Origin: Valencia hispanica
Lineage: Eukaryota > Chordata > Actinopteri > Cyprinodontiformes > Valenciidae
Assembly: GCA_963556495.2 (NCBI GenBank)
Contig: OY747715.1
Span: 69,501-133,500, forward strand
Length of the DNA: 64,000 nucleotides
Reading direction: 5' to 3'
Positions 36,101 through 48,100 of this stretch are shown in pieces. The notes beneath the pieces are model-generated. The model did not search any database. It saw only the letters and a list, made by a program, of their open reading frames with translations, and was not told the origin of the DNA. Both the position numbers and the translations under genes were made by a program. How positions within the stretch are numbered: the first letter of the stretch is position 1; each line of letters starts with the position of its first letter.

Positions 36101-39100
36101 AGTTAAAAAGTGCATCCATTGGCCGTGTGTCATCAGGAGGCATGGAGATGTATAACTGTGTATCATCAGCATAACTGTGAAAGTTAACTCCATGTCTTCT
36201 GATGACACTGCCAAGAGGGAGCATATAAAGGTTAAAAAGCACTGGGCCTAAAATCGAACCCTGGGGCACACCACATGTAATCCTATGGACCCTAGAGGAG
36301 CAGGTATCTAAACTTATCATAAAAGTCCTGTCTGTGAGATAGGATGTGAACCATTTATGAACAGCACCAGAGAAGCCAATCTGTTTTAAACGGGTTAAAA
36401 GAATAGTGTGGTCTACTGTATCGAAGGCAGCGCTTAGATCTAGTAGAACCAACACTGTCACACTCTGTGCATCATAGTCTAATCTAAAATCATTAAAAAA
36501 ATTAAGAGCTGTCTCTGTGCTGTGGTTCACCCTAAAACCAGACTGAAATTTCTATAGGACATTATGAGCGTTAATAAAATCATTAAGTTGATTTAAAACA
36601 AGTTTTTCTAAAACTTTGCCTAAAAATGGTAAGTTAGATACCGGTCGGAAGTTGTTTAAATCATTAATATCTAAATTGCTCTTCTTCAGCAGGGGCCTCA
36701 CTACCGCCCCTTTAAAGGCGGCAGGAAAGACCCCCGTCTGAAGGGAACAATTCATCATGGTTAAAATCTCGTCTTTAAAAACCGGGTGGGAATCGGGTCC
36801 AGGGCACTTGTAGTGGGCCTCACTGAAGAGAAAACTTTATCAAGGGTCCCAGCTTCCACCAGGACAAAACTGTCCAGCGTTTCCTCTGGTAGAGAGACAC
36901 ACTCAGATTTGTCTAAAACCATGTTACTCTGAGAAGATAAAATCTTACATCTGATGGTGTCTACCTTTCCTCTGAAGTGTTCTGCGAACTCCTCACAAAG
37001 AGCGTTTGAGGGGGTTTTCTGAAGTGCAGTAGAGGTATGATTAAGAATGTTGTCAATGGTGGAAAACAGAATTTTGGGATTATTTTCATGTTCTGAGATG
37101 ATTCTGGAGAAGTATGCATTTCTGGAATTTCTTACAGTGTTATTGTATGATTTGAGATGTTCTATGTATATCTGATGATTTATTGTGACTTTGTTTTTCC
37201 TCCATTTCCTTTCTGCCACCCTGCAGCTCCTCTTTAATTTCTTAAGGTTTTCATTTCTCCATGGTATAGTATGTTTTGAATAAGTTTTTACAACTTTTAG
37301 TGGAGTCAGCAGGTCGAGAGCGGATTGAAGCCTACTGTTAAAATCATTCACGATAAAATCACAGGGGGCACATAAAGGTACAGGAGGAAACTTATTAAAA
37401 ACTTCAAGAAAACCTGCAGCCACTTCAGGGGTTAGATGACGTTTCCTGACAGTTCTCACAGAGGTTTCTATTTGGGTAAAACAGGTGATTTAAAAAAAAA
37501 CACACAGTAGTGGTCAGGGACAGCCAAGTCAACAACAGAGGACACACACTAGTGGACAGGCCATACGTGATGACCAAGTCCAGGGTGTGTCCTCTGTTGT
37601 GAGTTGGCAGCATGACATGCTGACTAAAATCCATATAATTCAAAATATTTAAAAATTCTGTTGATAAAGGATCTAAAAGGTTATCCAGGTCTAGATTAAA
37701 ATCACCAGCTAAAATTATTCGTTCATAAGAGTTGTTCAAAATTGATAAAAACTCTGAAAATTCTTGAATAAAAAGTGCGCTCTTTTTAGGAGGCCTATAA
37801 ACTGTCACACATAAAATCTGAGGAGTGCTAAAAACAGAGGCAGTATATTCAAAAGTGGTAAAATTATCAAATAAAACAGGTTTGGCGGAAAGGGTTAATG
37901 AACTTATAAAAGCAGTTCCACCTCCCCTCTGGCTACACCTGGTTGAATAAGAAAAATGAAAATTACGTGGGGAGGCATCTGTAAGAACAGCAGGAGCATC
38001 TGCACTCAGCCATGTTTCCGTTAAAAATAAACCTTGAAGTTTATGGTCTAAAATCAAATCATTTATTATAAGTTTTATTCAGCAGAGAGCAAATATTTAA
38101 AAGTACCATATTAATAGTGGTTGGAGATGGAGTGACTGTATGATTTACTGGAGGTGGGATTTTTAGCAACTGTTTAAGATTATTTGGGTTGCATTTGTTC
38201 ACTTTATGATTATTTGTTCGCTCTCTGCTGATAATTACAGGAATGAAAGAAGTGGGGCATCGGGTCCAAGTCCGATATGTGAGTTACTGTAAAAATCAGG
38301 ACTGAGTTTATAGGAGCAGGGACAAGCTGGACATCAGGATGTGGTTGAGGGGGCAGAGAGGGCAGGAGCAACTGGAGACAGTGTGGTGGACATGGGTGGA
38401 CGAGCGTATGCCAGGCTTAATGCCAGCATACGTGTGCCTTGTCTGTTCAGATGTAGTCCGTCCGTCCCAAACAGTTGACTCCTGCCCCAGAAAATATAAA
38501 AATAGTCTATAAAACCAATGTTATGCATCACGGTGGCAGTGGAAAGCCAGGTGTTCAGCGAAAGCAGCCTGCTGAAACGGCCTATTCCTCTGCTGATGGT
38601 GGGAGTGGGGGCTGAGATAAAAACAGATAGGTGTTTGTCTTTTAAAAGGTTAAACAAATGAATAAAATCCCGCTTTAGGAGCTCAGACTGCTGTTTACGG
38701 ATGTCGTTGGAGCCAGCATGAATTATAACTTTACTCACGGTTGGGTGGCTTTGAGGACCTGTTCAGAAATGTCATTTACCATAGCCCCCGGAAAACAAAG
38801 AGTAACGGCTCCTCTCATCCTAATGGGCCGGCTTATTGAGTCTCCAATGATGAGCGTGGTGGGTGGCTGGTCTGAAGGCTGATGGTGAGCAGAGGATCCC
38901 TCGCTGTCCAGGACCTGCTGGAAGTTGGGCGGCTTGGCTTCCCCAGGACTGCAGCGATGTTTAGTGGGCGCCAAGGGCTCGTTCCGTGGATTCGGGGTGA
39001 AATGGAGCACTCCTTGGCGGATCCCGGCCGAAGTCCTGGGTTTGGCGCGACGTGGGTGGCTACCGGAATCCGACTGCTGCTCCGGCTGCTGAGAGGGGAT

Positions 39101-42100
39101 GGGCGGCGGTCCTGCAGATCTGCTGGGCTTCGGTGCGGTCGGAGGGACGGCCAGAGGAGGAAAGTCGTGCTCCAGGGCACCGAAGCGGTTAGACAGCGGA
39201 AGGCCGGGAGGGGGAGAACGGTGGCCATGCACCCTGGGGCACCGGAGTGGAGCTAATGGGGGCTTTTGGTTTAGCCCCCAGCTGGAACCAGCGCTCCTCC
39301 TCTGCCGCAGTTGTTATACTGCCGCCGGTGTTGGTCAGTCCGAGTCCGCCTGGAGACCCAGCGATGGATTCCCCCTCCACAGCTTCACCGGGCTGGCAGG
39401 GAATTGTGTCGGCCAGCTGGGCACTGGTGGCGGCGGCGAAAGTCCGTCTGAACAGGATGTCCACGTTGCGCTCGTGGTCCTGGATTTGGTGGAGAGTAGA
39501 GATCCTCTGCTCCAATTCTATGATTTTCTTGGTGAGGTTGACGCAGCCTTCACACCCGGAGCTACAAGTGAGTTGAGCCATGATAGAGTCCGTGCTCTGA
39601 TTAAAAACGCCCCTATAAAAAGAAATAAGTCGCTAAAACTTAGTGGTGATAAAAACAGTTAAAACTAGTCATAAAGAATAAAATGAAAAGCAAGGATTTA
39701 AAACCAGTTTAAACTGTGTTAATTAGGAAGCCGGAATTGGCAGGTTTATCGTTTGAGATGGACGCCGATGCATGCGCACTCCAGACAATCAAGCTTCAAG
39801 CTACTAGGAAGTTGGAGAGAAAATGGCGCTCTACACGCTGAGAGGATTCACAGAGAGAATAACAGTCTACTGCTGTATAAAAAGACCTTTCGACAAGCTA
39901 GAACAGCATATTTTCCATCATTAATAGAGGCGAATAAAAACAATCCTAGGTTTCTTTTTAGTACAGTTGCCAAACTTACACAGAGTCATAGCTCTGTTGA
40001 GCCAACTATTCCCCCAGCTCTTAGCAGTGATAATTTTATGGGATTCTTCATAAATAAAATTAATTCTATTAAAAATAAAATCATTGGCATCCTCCCAAAC
40101 ATGATTACTTCTACCTCAGTAAATGAGGCAGCATCGGAAAGAACTGTAGAACCTCATTTGTGCTTAGGCTGTTTTGATTCAGTCGAGCTTTCGGAATTAT
40201 CAAAAATATTAGCCTCATCTAAACCTTCAACTTGTATGTTGGACCCAATCCCAACCAAATTATTTAAGGAAGTGTTCCATTTGGTTCCTGGCCCCATTTT
40301 GGATATGATGAATCTATCCTTAGTAAACGGATACGTACCACAGGAAATTTAAAATAGCTGTAATTAAACCTTTACTCAAGAAACCTTCCATTGCTCAAGA
40401 TGACTTAGTGAATTACAGACCTATATCTAACCTTCTTTTCTTATCCGTAGTCCTTGAGAAAATTGTTGCTAATCAAGACTGTGAGCATCTAAACAGTAAC
40501 GAGCTGTTTGAAGAGTTTTAGTCAGGTTTTAGAGCTCATCATAGCACTGAAACAGCACTGGTGAAGGATACTAATGATATTCTCATGGCCTCAGATAATG
40601 GACTTGTGTCTGTTCTGGTTTTGTTAGATCTCAGTGCTGCTTTTGACACAGTCGATCATAATATTCTCTTAGAAAGGCTTGAACATGTTGCAGGGATCAA
40701 AGGAACAGCACTAGGCTGGTTTAAATCATATTTGTCTGACAGATTCCAGTTTGTTCATCTAAATGATAAATCTTCTTCACTCTCAAGGGTTACTTGTGGA
40801 GTTCCATAGGGTGCTCTGCTTGGACCAATTCTTTTCACCATATATATGCTTCCAATTGGTAGAGTCATTAGACAGCATGGGATAAATTTCCACAGCTATG
40901 CAGATGATACACAACTATATTTATCCATAAATCCTGATGAACCCAGTCAGTTAGGTAGATTATAGGCATGTCTGGAAGACATAAAAACATGGATGACCCT
41001 AAACTGTTTGCTTTTAAATTCTGACAAAACAGCAGTTGCTGTCTTTGGACCAGAAGTTCTTAAACAGAAACTGATTAGTCAATCACTTCATCTGGATGGC
41101 ATTAAATTGGCTCCCAGTAATAACGTAAAGAACCTCGGCGTTATTTTTGACCAAGACTTGACATTTAAATCCCATATTAAACAGGTTTCTAGGATTTCCT
41201 TCTTTCACCTCCGGAATATTGCTAAAATTAGAAACATCCTGTCCAGGAGTGATGCTGAGAAACTAGTCCATGCATTTGTTACCTCAAGGCTGGACTACTG
41301 TAATTCTTTACTATCAGGAAGTCCACAAAATGCCATTAAAAGCCTCCAGTTGATCCAAAATGGTGCAGCAAGAGTTCTGATGAATATTAAAAAGAGAGAT
41401 CACATTTCTCCTGTTTTAACTTCCCTTCATTGGCTCCCTGTTAAATCCAGAATAGAATTTAAGATCCTTCTTCTTCCATATAAAGCCCTTAATAATCAAC
41501 CTCCATCATACATCAGAGATCTGATTGTTCCATATGTTCCTAACAGAGCACTTTGCTCTCAGACTGCAGGTTTACTTGTAGTTCCTAGGATTCCTAAAAG
41601 TAGAATAGGAGGCAGATCTTTTAGTTATCAGGCTCCTCTCCTGTGGAACCAGCTCCCAGCTTTAGTCCGTGAGGCAGACACTCTTTACTTTTAAGGCCAG
41701 GCTTAAAACTTTCCTTTTTGATAAAGCTTATAGTTAGAGTGGCTAAGGTCATCCTGAGCTATCTCTGTAGTTATGCTGCTATAGGCTTAGACTGCTGGAG
41801 GACAGACTTACCAATTTTCTTCACTCTGCTACTTCCTTTTCTACTACAACTCTCCAGTTGTATTACAGTTCATTCTGTTATTTCGACTGTTAACTTTGTT
41901 TTCTCTCAGTGTTTTCCCTCCATAGAAGATATACCTGGTCTGGTATCCTGCTTGGCTGCAATGCCCTGTTGGACGGGGGGCATCAACTGGGATGATGCTC
42001 CCAGTATCTGAACATCCACTGTGTTCTGTTATCAACTTTTTACTTTCTGTAACATAGAAAGTTCTGTTATATCAGATCTTCTGTTCCTTCTGTGTTTCTG

Positions 42101-45100
42101 CTCTGTCTTCTCAAACCCCCAGACGGTCGTGGCAGATGGCCTCTCCTACTGAGCCTGGTTCTGTTGGAGGTTTCTTCCTGTTAAAGGGGAGTTTTTCCTC
42201 TCCACCATTGCTACATGCTTGCTCAGTATGAGGGATTGCTGAAGGATTGCTGTGGTTGGAAAGTCTGCCCAACCTCATGCCAATGACTGACGCAATCTGC
42301 TGGGATTCCTTAAATAGGAAACTTTTTAACTGATTGGAATGTTTGTTTAAATGTATTGAAATTACTTCTTGTTAAGAGCCTTGAGATGACATCTGTTGTG
42401 AATCGGCGCTATATAAAAAAACTGAATTGAATTGAATAGGCCCGACCCCCACCAAACCACCCGACAGCTACCACCAAACAATGCCCAAACTGGCCCCTCC
42501 CAAAGAGGCACCCCAGCGCAGCATCCGACAGACACCGTGGTAAACCCAGGCCCGGCCAGGCAGGCACCAGGGATGAACCGGCATGCCCCCCCGAGCACCA
42601 AGCCCCGGACACAGAGACCCACCAACGCACAGGCGGGTAGAGGCATCAGCAGGGAGTGATGGAGGGGATATAGGCCCCTCATTTGGTGGGGGGCCTGAGA
42701 TGTGCCAGGCCAGAAGGCAGCCCAAGACCCAACCTGACAGATACACAGGTACACACAGACAGTCATGTGTTCCCTCCCTCTTACACACATACATTCTCAT
42801 TTGCACACCAAGACACACAAGAAAGGAAGCTGTACATCTACTCATATTCCCCATACACACTCTATACTCCCAGGTCCAGGTACTGATACCCCAGCAGAGC
42901 AACCAGCCCCCAGAACCAGGAGGTGTCTAAGGTGTACAATAAAATTGGGACCCAGGCAGCCACGGGGTAACGGAGATGGAAACCCCTCCCCGTACCCCAG
43001 TGACATGCCCACACCCGAAGGACCTACATGAGTAGTACAATGATGGAGCGGCACAGGTCAGCTGACCACCACACACAGATACCGGCAATAGAGACACCCA
43101 CACCGGCCAGGGGGCGCAGTACCCCAGAACCCCGAGCACCCAAGCCCACCCTGGACCAACACAAGAGCAGCACGGCTACCAGGTCAATAACCCATGTCTG
43201 CCAGTGCAACCCCCCGAAGGCACCGCATGCAGCCACCAGGAGTCACCAACCATGGCCACCAAAGCCCCGTCCCAGGCGGGGGCTATGAGACCCAGCACTC
43301 GATCCACCTAGCGATCCCACCTCCAAGGACCTCACCCAGGCGCCCCTAACCCCAAAAACCCCCACATCAGCAATAATGTCCCATACAACCAAACCAAGTG
43401 CCCCCCACCCCTACTAGGTGAGGGAGCCGATCAAAGGAGCCCAAATAGATTGATCAGATATGGAGCCAGTGTCATGTTTTAAGGTTATAAGGACCCAAAT
43501 GCAGCAGAGTAACGTAAAATAAAATGGTTTAATGAAAACAAGGACAAGGAACTTACATAACTCAGGAGGATCAAAAGGCAGCAAAACGGGGAAACAGGAA
43601 CCAGACGGGCAACAAGGAAGGCAGGAATCAGGCGGGGAAGAAAGACGGCAGGGAAGCAAGGGACCGAACAGGAAAGGATGACGACGAACCAGCGAGTTGT
43701 GACTGAATGAGAACCGAATTTATACTGAGGAGGAGAGTGAAGAGTGGAACAGAGAAGGAGCAGGACTAATTAAGGGAAGCGGTTGCAGCTGACGGGGAGT
43801 GAGCAGGTGGAAGTGATTAGCAGCTGGGATGGAAGGTAGAATGGCTAGGAGACAGAAGACTCTAAAGAAACTAGAAAGGATTCTTAAGAAACTAAGGGAA
43901 ACGTAAGGACACACTGGAGAACAGAAGGAGGAATTAAATAAAGAGATAAAAGGAAACACAAATGGGAAGGTGAACATAGACAAAGGTGAAAAACATCTAC
44001 AGAACCCAGGGAGTGCCAGAATACAAAAATATAATTACACTGAAGGAAAACTACTAACTTAAGACACAAACAGGAGGAGCAACACAAGAGGGCACCTTGG
44101 GGTAAAAAAGGGGAACGTGGGAAAAGTGGAAGTAAAAACTTAAACTTGCTGCACAAAAATCCAAAGACCATGACAGCCAGAGGCCGTCTCAAGGCCAATG
44201 TGGTCCAACAAGAGATTTCTAGACTGATTAATATTAAGAGCCTTTTTATTTTTCCAGTTCAGGAGGATAGTTTTCTTAGCAATGCATAAGGCAATGTGAA
44301 CCATTAGAACTGACTTTGTGTCCATGGTGACATCATTTAAATTTCCCAGGAAGCAAACTGAGGGAGATGGTGGAATGTTACATTTCAGACACTTTGATAA
44401 GTCCTTACATATCTGGCACCAGAAACTCTGAACAGGTGGACAGAACCAAAGCGCATGAACATAAGTATCTGGTATATTGCTTGTGCATTGTAAGCAGGTA
44501 TTAGACGACGTAAAACCCATCCTAAACATCTGCGGACCTGTATAGTGTACTCTATGAAGGATTTTGTATTGTATTAATTGCAAATTAGGATTTTTTTTGT
44601 TATTTTAAAGGTTCTTAAACATATCTGAGACCAGACGATTTGCTCAAAGCTGGCTGATAAATCCACCTCCCATTTTGAAATAGGGATGGCTATTGATTCA
44701 TCTAATGTAGATAAAGTTTTGTATATTTTAGACAGCAATTTGGGGGGGTTGAGATTAAGAAAATCTAAAACTCTTGCTGGAATTTGTAATTCAACTGTAT
44801 TGAGCCTAAATTTACCTTTAAAAATAGATTTAATTTGTTGATATTCTAAGAATTTGTTTTAAGAATTCCATATTGTGTAATTAATGTATTAAATGGGATA
44901 AAGTCTGTTCCTTCAAATATATGTTCCAGGTATTCAATTCCATTGCACCTCCAGTCTGGAAAACTTATCATACATTTTTTTTACAAGATGTCGGGGTTAT
45001 TCCAGATGGGTGTACGTCTACATGGGATTATTGTGGACTCTTGTCATTTTTAGAAACTCCCACCATGCTGTCAGAGAGGAGCTGATATTTATGCTTTTAA

Positions 45101-48100
45101 AGCATTCATGTCGTTTTATATTTGAGCTAATAAATGGTAGGTCTGAAAGTTTTATCTTATTACATAGTGTCTGTTCTACGTCTATCCAGGACTCGTCTAG
45201 TTAGCTATGTTTTAACCATCTTGAGATGTATTGGAGCCTGTTGGCTGAGAAATAATGATGGAAGTTTGGTAGATCTAGACCTCCTTTTTCTTTGGTCTTC
45301 TGCAGTGTTTTTAAGCTGATACGTGGGGGTTTATCTTTCCAAAGAAATTTAGAGACAGAGGAGTCCAGAGATCTAAACCATTCTAGTGATGGTTTACTTG
45401 GGATCATTGAGAATAAGTAGTTGATTCTGGGCAAAACTATAATTTTTATTGATGAAACTCTTCCCAATAAGTATGGGTAGGGATTTCCATCTAGCAAGAT
45501 CATTTTCTACTATTTTTAAAAGTGGGATGTAGTTTAGCGTTGTGAAATCTGCACTTTGAATTGCCGTGTTGCTGTAGATGTGCTATGCGAATAAAATGTA
45601 ATTGTCTTGCCTGTCTTGGCATCAATTTGCTTATTGTTGAGTCTTAAAGAATCTAACTTAACTTTAAGACATTCATTTGAGTTGCTTGCTATGACGGATG
45701 TTGTGTTCTCGTCTGTTACCTATCTAACAGGTAGAACGAGAGAAGGAGCCAAAAAAGGTTCCTAAGCAACAGATTCTGTTAAGGGGAAAGGACAAGGAGA
45801 ATCTGATTGACCAGGTAAAATTAGAAGAAACTCCAGGTTAATTTCTACCTGGTTAACTGTCATAGTTAGAGCGTTATGAAAAAGTGGGATACTCTCTTCT
45901 AACTATAGGCATGTTTTTTCAACACATTCAAAGATATTTATATTTAATATACATTTTAATAATTGAGAATAGTTCAAGTTATATCATTAAACATTAGAAA
46001 CTGAAGAAAACTCCTTTGGAAATATTTTTTACAAACATTTTTTATCTTTTATGAAGAATAAACTAGGAAACTTATGCATTTATTCCCACTTAAAAGAGTT
46101 AAAATCACACCAGTGTATCATCTCAAATGGACAACATGAGGAGATTAAAGCAGCTGAGTGTGGTCATGGATTTGAGGAGGTCTCAGAACAATCTAAAATC
46201 AGCCATTCACTGTACAAAAAAATTGTTTACAGGTGGAGGAAACTGTTTAAGCAAATTTGAGCTGAAAATAGATCACAAGATGATTAAAGAGGTCTCCTGA
46301 ATCCTGAAAATGTCATCACAGGACCTCCAGAAGGAACATGCATGCCTGTCCAGAGAGAGAGACTGAACCAGTTTAACTTCATGGGAGGTGAGCAAGGAGG
46401 AAACCTAAGAACATGAAGGTCAGACTGAACTTTGTCAAAAAGAATGTAGAGAAAGTCCACAACATCTGAAATAATGTTCTGTGAATCAATGAGTCTAAGC
46501 TGAGTTATTTGGACACCAGAACCAAGGACATGTTTGGGTTCTAGATAGATAATTTCAGGATAAGAACCTCATACCAGCAGTAAATCATGGAGGTGGAGTT
46601 GTCATGGACTGGAGATTCTTTACTGCAGCAGGACCTGACCAGCTCACCATCATAGAGTCTATCATGAATCTTTCTGTCTATCAGAGGGAGGTTGAGGGAA
46701 ATCTGAGACCATCTGTCAAGAAGCTGAATTGGACCCTGGAACATGACCGAAAACAACTCTACAGAGGATTTTCTGAGGATGAAGAAATGGAAAATCCTGG
46801 GTGTTGTCAAACTCCAGATCTTGAGCTCACAGAGATTATGTGGGGTGACTTGAAATAGGCTAACCATGCAAGAAAGCCCTGAAACATCTCCCTGCTGGAA
46901 GTCAGGAGAATGAAGTCAGAAATGGTTGATGGAGACAAGAAGCTTTTCACTGAAGCTATTTTAGCCCAATGGGGCAACACTTGGGTGGAGGGTGTCCTTA
47001 CCTTTTCCTCACATTTTTGTTGAAACCTTTTGTTTAATGAGTAAAATCATTGACATGGGAGAAACTCTTAACTCCATTAACTAAATACTTAATGGCTGTT
47101 CTATTTTATTACTTGACCATATTTGTCTTCCTGTCTGTTTACCTGAGCAGGTGATGATGAAGGATGAACCTTCTGAGATGGGAGGATTTACAGAAGGCCA
47201 TTACAACCCACATTCAATTCTACGCCAAAACAGCATGCCTGCATCCTTGCACATGCATCCCACACCCAGTGGTGAAACTGACAGCTACAGAGTCTACAAA
47301 GGCCATATTGCAGGGGCAAATAAAGGTAATATTTAATGCATCTATCAATAAATCCACCTGTGAATAGCCTCTCTTTCTCTGTAGAATGATAGACTTCAAA
47401 CACTTATTTAGAAAATGGCGTTGCAACCTTTTCAAAATTGATGGGCGGCAGAAGTTCATTGAGGTCATTATTGATATCTTTTTTTGTTGTAGTAAAAATA
47501 CACCTGTGGGCTCCAGAACAGCAAACTTACAGAACCCGGATTTTTAAACGTGCACACACTGATAACTATTAGGAAATTAAGGAATCGTCAGTAGGACTGG
47601 GCAACTTTGTCATCTGGGGAGAACCACCGCCACTCATAATGGAAAAGAGACACCTGAAAGTGTTTTTGAATCTGAGTACAATGCATTCAGGAAGCAGAAA
47701 GCCTCCTCATTAATTTGTGTTGGTTAGTGGAGGTTAACATTCTGCACCGAAGAGACTGTGGCACTCCTCGGTAGACTTTGACTTTGTACTTTATTGTCCC
47801 CAAGGGAAAGTTGCTTTGCAGATGGGTAAAAAAACACATAAACACATAAAACATAGTAACATAAAATACAAGACCACCCCTGACAGAGGCAAGCATCATG
47901 ATAACACAAACAAAGGACAACTGCCGGGAGGATCATTACTACACGTAGTAGGGGTTGCAGGTTTAAGCTGGGGGAGAGGAAAGTTCCTCTTTGCTCGTAA
48001 CATGAAAGGGTTGAGCAAGCAAAACAAGATGCCACCTGTGCTGTCCTCTATACTCCATTGTCTCTTCTGGCACACTCAGGGGGTGAAATTACCATGATTC

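Larger units (their letters stand above)
34739..39783 (-). mobile_element. Near-full-length LINE (SGNH-ORF1 family), reversed, inside L2
   Basis: On the minus strand, in order: 5' UTR (39,783-39,582), ORF1 with coiled coil and SGNH domain (39,581-38,334), AP endonuclease (38,057-37,430), RT (37,459-35,880), RT C-terminus (35,430-34,911), and a 3' UTR ending gcgctttataaataaagttt at ~34,740. It interrupts the L2 between 34,738 and 39,784. A second copy of the family lies at 52.9-59.2 kb. Frameshifts are present in ORF1 and at two places in ORF2, and a 432-bp insertion at 35,450-35,881 splits the RT C-terminal region. Confidence 0.9.

Noticed and set aside
42362..43288. Overlapping long frames on both strands, rich in Pro, Gly and Cys
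   Set aside because: They lie in the GC-rich 3' UTR of the reversed L1, where stop codons are rare in all frames. No domain is present.
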